Assembly (NCBI RefSeq): GCF_024138395.1
Contig: NZ_JAMYDU010000002.1
Coordinates: 62,001-126,000, forward strand
Source of the DNA: Pseudomonas mandelii
GTDB taxonomy: Bacteria > Pseudomonadota > Gammaproteobacteria > Pseudomonadales > Pseudomonadaceae
DNA length: 64,000 bases
Direction: 5' to 3'
A program made the position numbers and the translations under genes. Below, piece by piece: positions 43,902 through 51,455 of the stretch (its first letter is position 1; every line of letters starts with the position of its first letter). Below the pieces are notes generated by a model. That model made no database searches, was not told the origin of the DNA, and saw only the letters and a list, made by a program, of their open reading frames with translations.

Positions 43902-44821
43902 GCATGAACGAGCTTATTGCGATCAGCTCAATGGAAAACGCCGAACTGGCCGAGTTCGTCGACGGCATTGCTGCTCACGTCGGTTTACCCGTGCGCCTTA
44001 CCCGTTGGTCAACCGCCGAACTGGTCGAGCGTTTGCGCAGCGACACCGCCGGGCTGTGGGACCTATTGCTGGGCACGGCGGCCACCGCGTTGCTGGACCC
44101 GGCACTGGCGTCGCTATTGATGCCCCTCGACAACCTGGACGTTTCGGCCTTGCCTTCCTCGGCGGTTGCGCAAGACCGACGCTGGTTCAGCCCATCCGGT
44201 TTTGTACCGGCGTTCTGTTACGACCCGCACGTGTTGGCAGAGCAAGGTCTTGCGCCGCCCACAACGTGGGAAGCCCTCTGTGCCGCGCACTGGTCGGGGC
44301 GCCTTGCGTTGCCGGATCCGGCGCGCTCGGGCGCAGGCTATCTGCACCTGAGTGCGCTCCTTGAGCATTACGGTGACGGCGCCTGGGAGATGCTCGACAC
44401 GATTGCCCGGTTGCAGCCGTCGATCAGCGGTTCGTCCACCGCGCCGATCGAGGCGGTGCTTGCCAGTCAGGCGTGGCTGGGGGTGACCGTGTCAACGGCG
44501 GCTACCCGGGCCGCCCAGGAACATCCTTCGCTACGCTGGTGCGTGCCCGATGATGCGCGCTGCTACGAGTATGAAGTGTTCGGTTGTCGTGCCGGTTCGG
44601 CCAAGGCTGTGCAGGCACAGCAAGCGCTCGGCTGGATGCTCACACCCGCGGCGGCGGCGATCAGTCGCCGCTTCGGCAAAGTGGTGTTGGGCGGTGTTTC
44701 GGGTGGCGAACTGAAGGTCAGCGACTTGCAGGCGCTGGATGCGCAAAAGGCCAGTCAGGCGAAGATTGCCCGTTGCGCGCAGTGGCATTCCCTCTTTGCT
44801 GAACGAGTGCTCGATGAGTAA
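43898..44821 (+). CDS. Solute-binding-protein-like protein lacking a signal peptide
   Basis: A 307-residue protein resembling ABC-type iron/phosphonate-class solute-binding proteins: FVPAFCYDPHVLAEQGL, PTTWEALC, GRLALPDPARSGAGYLHLSAL and a C-terminal GKVVLGG-type region. The N terminus is MNELIAISSMENAELAEF, with no hydrophobic core, no Tat motif and no lipobox, and no in-frame upstream extension can supply one because the preceding gene overlaps. It is therefore predicted cytoplasmic. No ABC permease or ATPase accompanies it. It may bind a pathway metabolite or have been recruited as an enzyme. The family assignment is moderate. Confidence 0.7.
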   Translation: MSMNELIAISSMENAELAEFVDGIAAHVGLPVRLTRWSTAELVERLRSDTAGLWDLLLGTAATALLDPALASLLMPLDNLDVSALPSSAVAQDRRWFSPSGFVPAFCYDPHVLAEQGLAPPTTWEALCAAHWSGRLALPDPARSGAGYLHLSALLEHYGDGAWEMLDTIARLQPSISGSSTAPIEAVLASQAWLGVTVSTAATRAAQEHPSLRWCVPDDARCYEYEVFGCRAGSAKAVQAQQALGWMLTPAAAAISRRFGKVVLGGVSGGELKVSDLQALDAQKASQAKIARCAQWHSLFAERVLDE

Positions 44822-46037
44822 GTTGCCCATGACTGATACCACGCGCAACGACTGGCCCGTACCCGTCGACGGACATCCCTGGGGCATCTACCTGATGTTC
44901 GGGCTCTTCGGCGCCCAGCAAGGCATGTTGGGTCCGATCATGCCTTTTTTGCGCGGTGAACTCGGGCTGGACCTGCGCTGGACCGGTTTGCATTTTGCCG
45001 CCTACGCGTTGGGCCTGGCCTTAGTCGGCTTTCCGTATCGCTGGCTGGAGCGGCGTTCGTTATCCATCGGCATGGGGCAAATCGCGATTGCCTCGATCGT
45101 GGTTGCCAGCGGTTTGTTCAGCCTGGCCAATTACCTGCCGATGACGCTTCTTGCCGCGATGTTGATGGGGTTGTCGGGTGGGTTGGTCATGGCGGTTGGC
45201 CAAGCCATGCTGGGCGCTCGCTATCAGGAACAAGCAGCGGCAAAACTGGTGGCGGCCCACGTGGTTGCCGGTCTTTGCGTGCTGGGCGGCGCCTTGCTGG
45301 TGGGCGGCGCGACAGCCGTCGATTGGTCTTGGCGGGTGGCGCCACTGGTCGTTGCGGTGTGTGCGATCCTGCTGGTGGTGGCGTCGCGCACGGCGTATCG
45401 AATGGACGCGGGGTCGCCACATGACGTTCGGCTTGTGCAGGGCAAGGATAGCCTGCCTCTTGGACGACGGTTGCAGCTGAGCCTGTGGGCGTTGGTAATC
45501 CTGGGGATTTCGGCGGAATGGGGCGTCGGTTTCTGGGGCGCCGAGTACATGAAAACCCATGTGCAGATCAGCGCCTCGGCAGCGGCGACCTTGATGAGTG
45601 TGTATTTCGCAGGTACGGTCTGCGGTCGCCTGGCCAGCAGCTATGCGTTGCGCGCAATCACACCGCTGACGCTGCTGGTGGCGGTAATGCTGGGGGCAAT
45701 CGCCACGTTGTTGGTGTTGTACTTCACGCAAGAGCGATGGGCCACGACCGCTTTCACCTTTGTACTGGGTGCCTGCCTGGGCAATTTTTTCCCGCTGATC
45801 CTGGGCTCGGCGATGAGCATCGCGCCCCGCGCCAGTTCCGCGCTCAGTACCCAGGCATCGCAAGCGGTGGGGGTGGCGTTGTTGCTGGCGCCGTTTCTGC
45901 TCGGCCTGCTCTCGGAACGGATAGGCGTAGAAGCCGCCTTCAGTTTGTTGATTGTGTACCCCATTCTCATGTTGCCGGTTGTGCTGGGGTTGCGCGGCGC
46001 GTTATCCACAGGCAATGCGGTTATTCGACAGGAGTAA
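44814..46037 (+). CDS. Major facilitator superfamily transporter, putative exporter
   Basis: Inner-membrane transporter of 407 residues with about twelve hydrophobic segments, beginning with IYLMFGLFGAQQGMLGPIMPF. Loop 2-3 basic residues are present (YRWLERRSLSIGMG). The start overlaps the preceding gene by 8 bases. In a biosynthetic operon its likely role is export of the product and self-protection, but uptake of a precursor cannot be excluded. A DnaA-box sequence occurs near the end (46002-46010). Confidence 0.86.
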   Translation: MSKLPMTDTTRNDWPVPVDGHPWGIYLMFGLFGAQQGMLGPIMPFLRGELGLDLRWTGLHFAAYALGLALVGFPYRWLERRSLSIGMGQIAIASIVVASGLFSLANYLPMTLLAAMLMGLSGGLVMAVGQAMLGARYQEQAAAKLVAAHVVAGLCVLGGALLVGGATAVDWSWRVAPLVVAVCAILLVVASRTAYRMDAGSPHDVRLVQGKDSLPLGRRLQLSLWALVILGISAEWGVGFWGAEYMKTHVQISASAAATLMSVYFAGTVCGRLASSYALRAITPLTLLVAVMLGAIATLLVLYFTQERWATTAFTFVLGACLGNFFPLILGSAMSIAPRASSALSTQASQAVGVALLLAPFLLGLLSERIGVEAAFSLLIVYPILMLPVVLGLRGALSTGNAVIRQE

Positions 46038-46044
46038 GTGTCAA

Positions 46045-46701
46045 TTGGTTATCTCTGCACTGTTGTTCGACCTGGATGGCACCCTCATCGATACCGATGA
46101 GTTACACCTCAATGCTTACAATCAATTGTTGGCGCGCTGGGACCGCTCGATGGACATCAGCTATTACAAAGCAAATGTCATGGGCTTTCCGGACGACATG
46201 ATCTTCGGCGGGTTGTTTCCCGATATGCCCGTAGCGCAATACGCGGCACTGGCGGCGGAAAAAGAGACAATGTTCCGCGCTCAATTGGGTGAAACCCATC
46301 CTGTGCCCGGGGTGCTGCGCATTCTTGACTATGCCGACGCCGCCAGCATTCCCGTGGCTGTGGTGACCAATGCCCCGCGTGAAAATGCAGTGGCCATGCT
46401 GAGCGGAATGGGGATTGCCGACCGCTTCGATACGTTGGTGATTGGTGGCGAACTGGCACGCGGCAAACCGCATCCGATGCCGTACCTCACCGCCCTGGAA
46501 ATACTCGGTGTCGAGGCGAGTGATGCGATTGCCTTCGAGGACTCGCTGGCCGGTGTGCAATCGGCTTCGGCGGCCGGCATCCATACCTTTGGCATGCTGG
46601 CCGGGCTGCAAGAAAACCAGCTTCGCGAGGCCGGTGCCCGGAGTATTATCCGGGACTTCAACGATGCTGCCCTGTGGGACTGGATCAAACCCGTCTCTTG
46701 A
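46045..46701 (+). CDS. HAD-superfamily phosphatase, beta-phosphoglucomutase-like (second copy)
   Basis: Phosphatase of 218 residues. Motif I is LLFDLDGTLIDTDELH (Asp9 and Asp11), motif II is VVTNAPRENA, motif III the lysine in GKPHPMPYLTALE, and motif IV AFEDSLAGVQSASAAGI. All catalytic positions are canonical, unlike the first HAD protein of the operon. The start is taken as TTG 46045 with GGAG about 10 bases upstream; there is no nearby ATG in frame. It is the last gene of the coupled series, 7 bases after the transporter. A substrate such as a small sugar phosphate is likely. Confidence 0.87.
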   Translation: MVISALLFDLDGTLIDTDELHLNAYNQLLARWDRSMDISYYKANVMGFPDDMIFGGLFPDMPVAQYAALAAEKETMFRAQLGETHPVPGVLRILDYADAASIPVAVVTNAPRENAVAMLSGMGIADRFDTLVIGGELARGKPHPMPYLTALEILGVEASDAIAFEDSLAGVQSASAAGIHTFGMLAGLQENQLREAGARSIIRDFNDAALWDWIKPVS

Positions 46702-46761
46702 TCCATCGTCCCCCGGGTCTAAGTGTGTCGGGTGGCGGCACACGACTGGCCGAGGACACCG

Positions 46762-47664
46762 ATGGACCGATTCCAGGAAATGCAAGTCTTCGCCACCGTA
46801 GCCCAGGAGCAAGGCTTCTCAGCCGCGGCGCGGCGATTGGGGATGTCGGCGGCCAGTGTCACCCGCGCCGTGGCGGCGTTGGAGAAACGCATCGGCACCC
46901 AGTTGCTGACGCGTACCACCCGCAGCGTGCATTTGAGTGAGGCGGGTCAGCGTTATCTGGAGGACTGTCGGAGAATTCTCACCGAGGTGCAGGAAGCGGA
47001 GGATTCGGCCGCCGGCAGTCACGCCCAACCCCGTGGGCAACTGACGATCACGGCGCCGGTATTGTTCGGTGATTTGTTCGTTACGCCGGTCATGGTCGGT
47101 TACCTGACTCAATTCCCTGAAGTCAGCATCAACGCTCTACTGGTCGACCGGGTGGTGAGCATGGTCGAGGAGGGCATCGATGTGGCTGTGCGCATCGGTG
47201 AGTTGCCTGACAGTAACCAACATGCAATTCGCGTGGGCGAAGTGCGGCGGGTGATCTGCGCTTCCCCCGGATTCCTGACTGACCGTGGCCGGCCTCGGCA
47301 TCCTGCAGATTTGAGCGCAGCCCCGATTATCGCCACCTCGTCCATTGGGCAGCACAGAAGCTGGCCGTTCCTTGACGGGGGAGAGCCGATCAGCGTTCGT
47401 CCGGAACCGCGTCTTGTGGTCACCGCCAATCAGGCGGCTATCACGGCCGCTGCCATGGGGCTTGGCCTGACCCGAGTACTGTCGTATCAAGTGGCGAGCA
47501 AGGTCGCCGCCGGTGAATTGGAAATTGTTCTGGCCGACTTCGAACTGCCCCCGCTGCCCATTCATGTGGTCTACCAAGGTGGGCGCAAGGCCCCGGTGCG
47601 GGTCCGTAGTTTTGTCGACTTCGCGGTGAACGTACTGCGCGAACACCCGGCGCTGCATGGCTGA
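46762..47664 (+). CDS. LysR-family transcriptional regulator
   Basis: DNA-binding regulator of 300 residues. The N-terminal winged helix (1-60) opens MDRFQEMQVFATVAQEQGFS, with the recognition helix in AARRLGMSAASVTRAVAALEK. The C-terminal co-inducer domain spans about 90-295. It lies 60 bases after the biosynthetic operon on the same strand and 130 bases before a glutathione transferase gene. It could regulate either neighbour. LysR genes are usually divergent from their targets, so this same-strand arrangement gives no clear answer. Confidence 0.9.
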   Translation: MDRFQEMQVFATVAQEQGFSAAARRLGMSAASVTRAVAALEKRIGTQLLTRTTRSVHLSEAGQRYLEDCRRILTEVQEAEDSAAGSHAQPRGQLTITAPVLFGDLFVTPVMVGYLTQFPEVSINALLVDRVVSMVEEGIDVAVRIGELPDSNQHAIRVGEVRRVICASPGFLTDRGRPRHPADLSAAPIIATSSIGQHRSWPFLDGGEPISVRPEPRLVVTANQAAITAAAMGLGLTRVLSYQVASKVAAGELEIVLADFELPPLPIHVVYQGGRKAPVRVRSFVDFAVNVLREHPALHG

Positions 47665-47794
47665 AGGGTTATTGCACTGGCTGAAATAATGGATTGCGTT
47701 TGCTGGTTATTCTGTTGCTTTGGTTGCGGATGGAAGATGGCCCTCTATAGGCGCTGATCTTCCTGGACGACGCCACCACCCAGCGGAGTCGACC

Positions 47795-48421
47795 ATGCAA
47801 GCCATCAAACTCTACAATTTCCCCCGTTCTGGCCACGCTCACCGTGTGGAGCTGATGCTGTCGCTGCTGCAACTGCCGACCGAGCTGATCTTTGTCGATT
47901 TGGCCAAGGGCGCTCACAAGCAAGCGGATTTTCTTGCGCTCAACCCGTTCGGTCAGGTTCCGGTGATTGATGATCAAGGCGTGGTGCTGGCCGATTCCAA
48001 CGCGATCCTGGTTTACCTTGCGCTGAAATACGGCAACGGTCGCTGGCTGCCAACCGACCCGGTCGGTGCGGCCAAGGTTCAGCGCTGGTTGTCGGTCGCC
48101 GCCGGGCCGATTGCCTTTGGCCCGGGCAGAGCAAGGCTGATCACGGTGTTTGGTGCGCCTTTCAATGCGCAAGAGGTGATCGCTTATGCCCACACCTGGC
48201 TCAAAGTGATCGATCAGGAACTGGGCGCAACGCCCTATCTGGTTGGTAGCGAACCGACCATCGCCGACATCGCTGCGTACAGCTACATCGCCCATGCACC
48301 GGAAGGCAATGTGTCGCTGGATGACTACGCCAACATCCGCGCGTGGCTGGCGCAGATTGAAGCCTTGCCAGGGTTTGTCGGCATGCCGCGCACCGTTGCC
48401 GGTTTGCAAAAAACCGCCTGA
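47795..48421 (+). CDS. Glutathione S-transferase family protein
   Basis: Cytosolic transferase of 208 residues. The thioredoxin-like N-terminal domain (1-78) begins [20 protein letters not shown], with Ser12 as candidate catalytic residue, and has [12 protein letters not shown] and [10 protein letters not shown], the glutathione-binding motifs. The all-helical C-terminal domain contains [21 protein letters not shown]. The 130-base gap from the LysR gene leaves room for a promoter. It lies 62 bases upstream of an FMN-binding oxidase-like gene. Detoxification is the family role; the substrate is unknown. Confidence 0.92.
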   Translation: MQAIKLYNFPRSGHAHRVELMLSLLQLPTELIFVDLAKGAHKQADFLALNPFGQVPVIDDQGVVLADSNAILVYLALKYGNGRWLPTDPVGAAKVQRWLSVAAGPIAFGPGRARLITVFGAPFNAQEVIAYAHTWLKVIDQELGATPYLVGSEPTIADIAAYSYIAHAPEGNVSLDDYANIRAWLAQIEALPGFVGMPRTVAGLQKTA

Positions 48422-48483
48422 TGTTCACGGTCCGATTCAGTCGGGCCGTTTTTATGCGCGATGAGCGCAGGGGAGAAGCCGTT

Positions 48484-49461
48484 ATGGAACGTTCACCTTG
48501 GCACGCAGGCGAGACCCAGTTGCAGGCTCACATGGGTGTCGCCGAGCGAATGGACACATTAGGTCGTAGGGTGATTCGCAGCGAGATGCCGGATCAGCAC
48601 CGCACCTTCTATCAGCAACTGCCGTTCATGCTGTACGGCGCGGTTGATGCTGACGGCAACCCTTGGGCCAGTATTCTTGAAGGGCAGCCAGGTTTTGCCC
48701 ATTCTCCGGAGCCTGCGCTGTTGCAGTTCGGCAGCCTGCCTGGCCACGACGACCCTGCACAACTGCAAGATGGGGCGGCGATCGGTCTGCTCGGTATCGA
48801 ACTGCACACCCGACGTCGCAACCGTCTCAATGGTCGGGTCGACGCTGTAACGGCGAGCGGCTTCGAGGTGACGGTGGAGCAATCTTTCGGCAATTGCCCG
48901 CAATACATTCAATTGCGCCAGTTTCGCTCGGTGCCCTTGGCGGATCCTGTGACCCGTGTCGCGCAGCATCTCCACGGGCTGGATGACGCGGCCAAAGCCA
49001 TGATCGCCAGCGCCGATACCTTCTTTGTTGCCAGTTATGTGGACGTCGATGACCAACGCTCGGTGGACGTTTCTCATCGGGGTGGCCAGGCCGGTTTCGT
49101 CCAGGTCGAGGGCAATCGCCTGACCATCCCGGACTTCGCCGGCAATATGTTCTTCAATACCCTGGGCAACCTGCTGATCAATCCTCGAGCCGGTTTGCTG
49201 TTCATCGATTTCGATTCCGGTGACCTGCTGCAACTCAGCGGTCGCACGCACATCATCCTTGAAGGCCCACAGGTCGAAGCCTTTCTAGGGGCCGAGCGGC
49301 TGTGGACATTCGAGGTGGAGCGCGTAGTGCGGCGGCCCGCGGCGCTGGCCTTGCGTTGGCGCTTTGACGGTGTGTCCCCCAAAAGTTTGCTGACTGGGAC
49401 TTGGGCGCAGGCGAACGCACGCCTGCAAGCCCAGGCCCTGGGTGGCAGCGGGGCCCTTTAG
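48484..49461 (+). CDS. Pyridoxamine 5'-phosphate oxidase-related FMN-binding protein
   Basis: A 325-residue protein with two regions. Residues about 25-165 include RTFYQQLPFMLYGAVDADG and WASILEG. Residues about 180-300 include FFVASYVDVD, DVSHRGGQAGFVQ, IPDFAGNMFFNTLGNLLINPRAGLLFIDF and DLLQLSGRTHI. These resemble the split-barrel flavin-binding fold of the PNPOx family. The protein is longer than simple PNPOx proteins (about 200 residues) and probably contains two barrel units. An in-frame ATG at 48421 is possible, but the start at 48484 follows GGGGAGAAG more closely. Function is not known. The stop is followed at once by an inverted repeat. Confidence 0.8.
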   Translation: MERSPWHAGETQLQAHMGVAERMDTLGRRVIRSEMPDQHRTFYQQLPFMLYGAVDADGNPWASILEGQPGFAHSPEPALLQFGSLPGHDDPAQLQDGAAIGLLGIELHTRRRNRLNGRVDAVTASGFEVTVEQSFGNCPQYIQLRQFRSVPLADPVTRVAQHLHGLDDAAKAMIASADTFFVASYVDVDDQRSVDVSHRGGQAGFVQVEGNRLTIPDFAGNMFFNTLGNLLINPRAGLLFIDFDSGDLLQLSGRTHIILEGPQVEAFLGAERLWTFEVERVVRRPAALALRWRFDGVSPKSLLTGTWAQANARLQAQALGGSGAL

Positions 49462-49462
49462 A

Positions 49463-49540
49463 AAAAGATCGCAGCCTTCGGCAGCTCCTACAGGGTGTAA
49501 ACAAATCCCGCGTAGGAGCTGCCGAAGGCTGCGATCTTTT
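49463..49540. repeat. Inverted repeat, second Pseudomonas REP-like type
   Basis: AAGATCGCAGCCTTCGGCAG and following bases (about 49463-49491) pair with the complementary arm at 49511-49540, the two separated by about 20 bases. The core GCTGCCGAAGGCTGCGATC differs from the CGAGGCTTGCCCGCG core of the other repeats in the window. It could act as terminator for the upstream gene, having a T-run on each side. Confidence 0.85.
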
Positions 49541-49712
49541 GATCTTCAGGCAGTCCTACAAACGATGATTTTAGGGGGAGGTTTCCGACAGGTTTTGACG
49601 GTTGTCGGGTGGGAAGTGAAGTGGATAGGCTTTGGGGGTCGCTGCACATCAGCGATCGGGTCTGGAACAAAGCAGATGACATAATGCGGCTCATTTTGAG
49701 CACCGCAGTTAT

Positions 49713-49814
49713 GGCGGCTGTGCGTGGGAGACCTTCGGGTCTGCCGGGTTTGATCCTTTACCGGTTTTTCCAGTCCGCGTACAGCTGCCACCCTTTTCGT
49801 CTGGAAAACGAAAA
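49713..49814 (+). ncRNA. Structured RNA element upstream of the DUF6124-like gene (C4-like)
   Basis: A 15-pair outer stem joins GGCGGCTGTGCGTGG (49713-49727) to CCGCGTACAGCTGCC (49775-49789), with all apparent mismatches being G-U pairs. Inside are AGACC-TTCG-GGTCT (49729-49742, UUCG tetraloop) and CCGG...CCGG (49744-49747 with 49761-49764), making a three-way junction. A further hairpin TTTTCGT...ACGAAAA (49794-49814) follows. It resembles what I remember of the C4 antisense RNA family known from phages; that name needs an Rfam search. The start codon of the next gene is about 33 bases beyond it. The region 49541-49712 shows nothing else I can identify. Confidence 0.65.
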
Positions 49815-49846
49815 ATGGCAGCTCCATCTCTTTAAGGATCTTTGCC

Positions 49847-50224
49847 ATGTTCAAGCCGACACCAAATCCGCCTGAAGCGGACAGTACCTCCCCTTACGAA
49901 TCCCTCAATTCAAAAAAACTCAACGAAGCCGCTAACCGAGCGCTCGATCACTACCTCAACCCCTCCGCCCTCAAATCACCCGCGACCCGCAAGCCGAGCA
50001 CGATGTTTATCGTTGCGCCGGATATCAAAGACGAAGACCTGTTGGCCCATACCTGTGAATCGTTGGCCCAGGCCAGTGTAATGGCGAGTGATATTGCGGG
50101 GTATCTGGAAGGGCCGCACCGGCACGCGGTGATGGCGATTCAACAGATCGTCATGCTGGCAGAACTGGCGGTGAACAGGATGCTGGATAACGTGAACATA
50201 CCCAAACCTGCGCCACACAGCTGA
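49847..50224 (+). CDS. DUF6124 (formerly DUF3077)-like small protein
   Basis: Protein of 125 residues, beginning MFKPTPNPPEAD and containing LNEAANRALDHYLNP and the helical segment LLAHTCESLAQASVMASDIAGYLEG followed by HRHAVMAIQQIVMLAELAVN. Small proteins of this kind are numerous in Pseudomonas genomes and often follow the structured RNA described just upstream; both statements come from memory. AAGGA lies about 10 bases before the ATG. There is no signal peptide or membrane segment. Its function is unknown. Confidence 0.82.
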   Translation: MFKPTPNPPEADSTSPYESLNSKKLNEAANRALDHYLNPSALKSPATRKPSTMFIVAPDIKDEDLLAHTCESLAQASVMASDIAGYLEGPHRHAVMAIQQIVMLAELAVNRMLDNVNIPKPAPHS

Positions 50225-50230
50225 TCCCTT

Positions 50231-50320
50231 GTAGGAGCGAGGCTTGCCCGCGAAGGCGGCCTGCCATTCAACATTGATGTCGGCTGATACGTCGCCTTCG
50301 CGGGCAAGCCTCGCTCCTAC
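50231..50320. repeat. REP-like inverted repeat before wbpZ
   Basis: GTAGGAGCGAGGCTTGCCCG and following bases (50231-50258) pair with the complementary arm at 50293-50320; the spacer is 34 bases. The core is the same as at 31948-32015. It fills the space between the convergent DUF6124-like gene and wbpZ and may also terminate both. Confidence 0.9.
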
Positions 50321-50324
50321 GGAT

Positions 50325-51455
50325 TCAGGCGTAGGACAGGGATTTTTCTTCCAGCAGTTCTTCGTACAACTCCGTCCACTTGCGACCCATTTCTTCCGCC
50401 GTGAACAACTGCCGATAACGGGCCTCAGCCTTCACGCCCATTTCGGCCGCAAGCATCGGGTTTTCCCACAGCGTGCGCATGGCTTCGCGGAACGCCTGTG
50501 GATGACTCGGCGGCACTACCAGCCCGGTTTCGTTGTGGATGTTGATGTAGCTGGTGCCGGTGCCGATTTCGCTGGAGATCATCGGTTTGCCGTACATCGC
50601 GCCTTCGAGCAAAGAGATGCCGAACGCTTCGGAGCGCAGGTGCGACGGAAATACAATTGCGTAACTCAGTTGCAGCAGCGCGACTTTGTCTTCGTCGCCA
50701 AGACGCCCGAGAAAGTGAATATTGCGCAAACCCAACGCCGCGGCCTGGGCGTGCAGTTCGGTTTCCAGCGGCCCGGCGCCAATGATTACCACTGGATAAT
50801 CCACGTCTTTCAAGGCCTCGAGCAGAATGTGCAGGCCTTTGTAATAGCGCATCACCCCTACAAACAGGAAAAACTTATCCCCAAGCTTTTGCCGCCAATG
50901 GTCCATGCGGTCGTTATCGGCCTGTGGATAACCGGCCTTGTTCAGGCCATAGGGAATGACGCGAGTCTTGTCCCGAAACTGCTGCAGTACGTCACTGGTG
51001 TGCAGATAGTTGGGAGACGCGGCGACGATCCGGTCAGCGTTGGCGAGGAAGCGGTTCATCAGTGGCCGGTAAAGTTTGAGCAGGTGTTTCTGGCGAATGA
51101 TGTCCGAGTGGTAGGTCACTACGCTGGGTTTGTTCATGGCGCTGAAGAAATGCACCAGGTCCATGAATGGCCACGGGAAGTGGTAATTGACCACGTCCGC
51201 CTCGGCGGCCATTTCGCGAAATTGCTTGAAGACGCTGTAAGAAAAACCTGTGGAAGCGAATTGAATATCGAGTTTGGCCCGATGAACTTCGTGCTGCCCG
51301 AGTTGCACCACCGGCGGTGTCGGATCGGCACTGAGGGTCAACACTTGGCTTTCAATGCCATGCTGGGCGCCGCTTTCGCACAACTGGAAGATCACTTGTT
51401 CGATCCCGCCGACCGAATCAGGCAGGTACGTCTTGAAAAAATGAAGAACTCGCAT
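50325..51455 (-). CDS. wbpZ: Glycosyltransferase WbpZ (GT4 type), D-rhamnan synthesis
   Basis: Cytoplasmic glycosyltransferase of 376 residues, by position and sequence type WbpZ, proposed to add the first D-rhamnose to the lipid-linked primer for common polysaccharide antigen (CPA). The N terminus is MRVLHFFKTYLPDSVGGIEQ with the GG-E motif of the GT4 group. FLFVGVMRYYKGLHILLEAL and SEAFGISLLEGAMYGKPMISSEIGTGTSY carry the nucleotide-sugar-binding E-x7-E region. It is the last gene of the minus-strand operon, starting one base after the wbpY stop. Assignment to wbpZ rests on operon order remembered from P. aeruginosa. Confidence 0.88.
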   Translation of the reverse strand: MRVLHFFKTYLPDSVGGIEQVIFQLCESGAQHGIESQVLTLSADPTPPVVQLGQHEVHRAKLDIQFASTGFSYSVFKQFREMAAEADVVNYHFPWPFMDLVHFFSAMNKPSVVTYHSDIIRQKHLLKLYRPLMNRFLANADRIVAASPNYLHTSDVLQQFRDKTRVIPYGLNKAGYPQADNDRMDHWRQKLGDKFFLFVGVMRYYKGLHILLEALKDVDYPVVIIGAGPLETELHAQAAALGLRNIHFLGRLGDEDKVALLQLSYAIVFPSHLRSEAFGISLLEGAMYGKPMISSEIGTGTSYINIHNETGLVVPPSHPQAFREAMRTLWENPMLAAEMGVKAEARYRQLFTAEEMGRKWTELYEELLEEKSLSYA

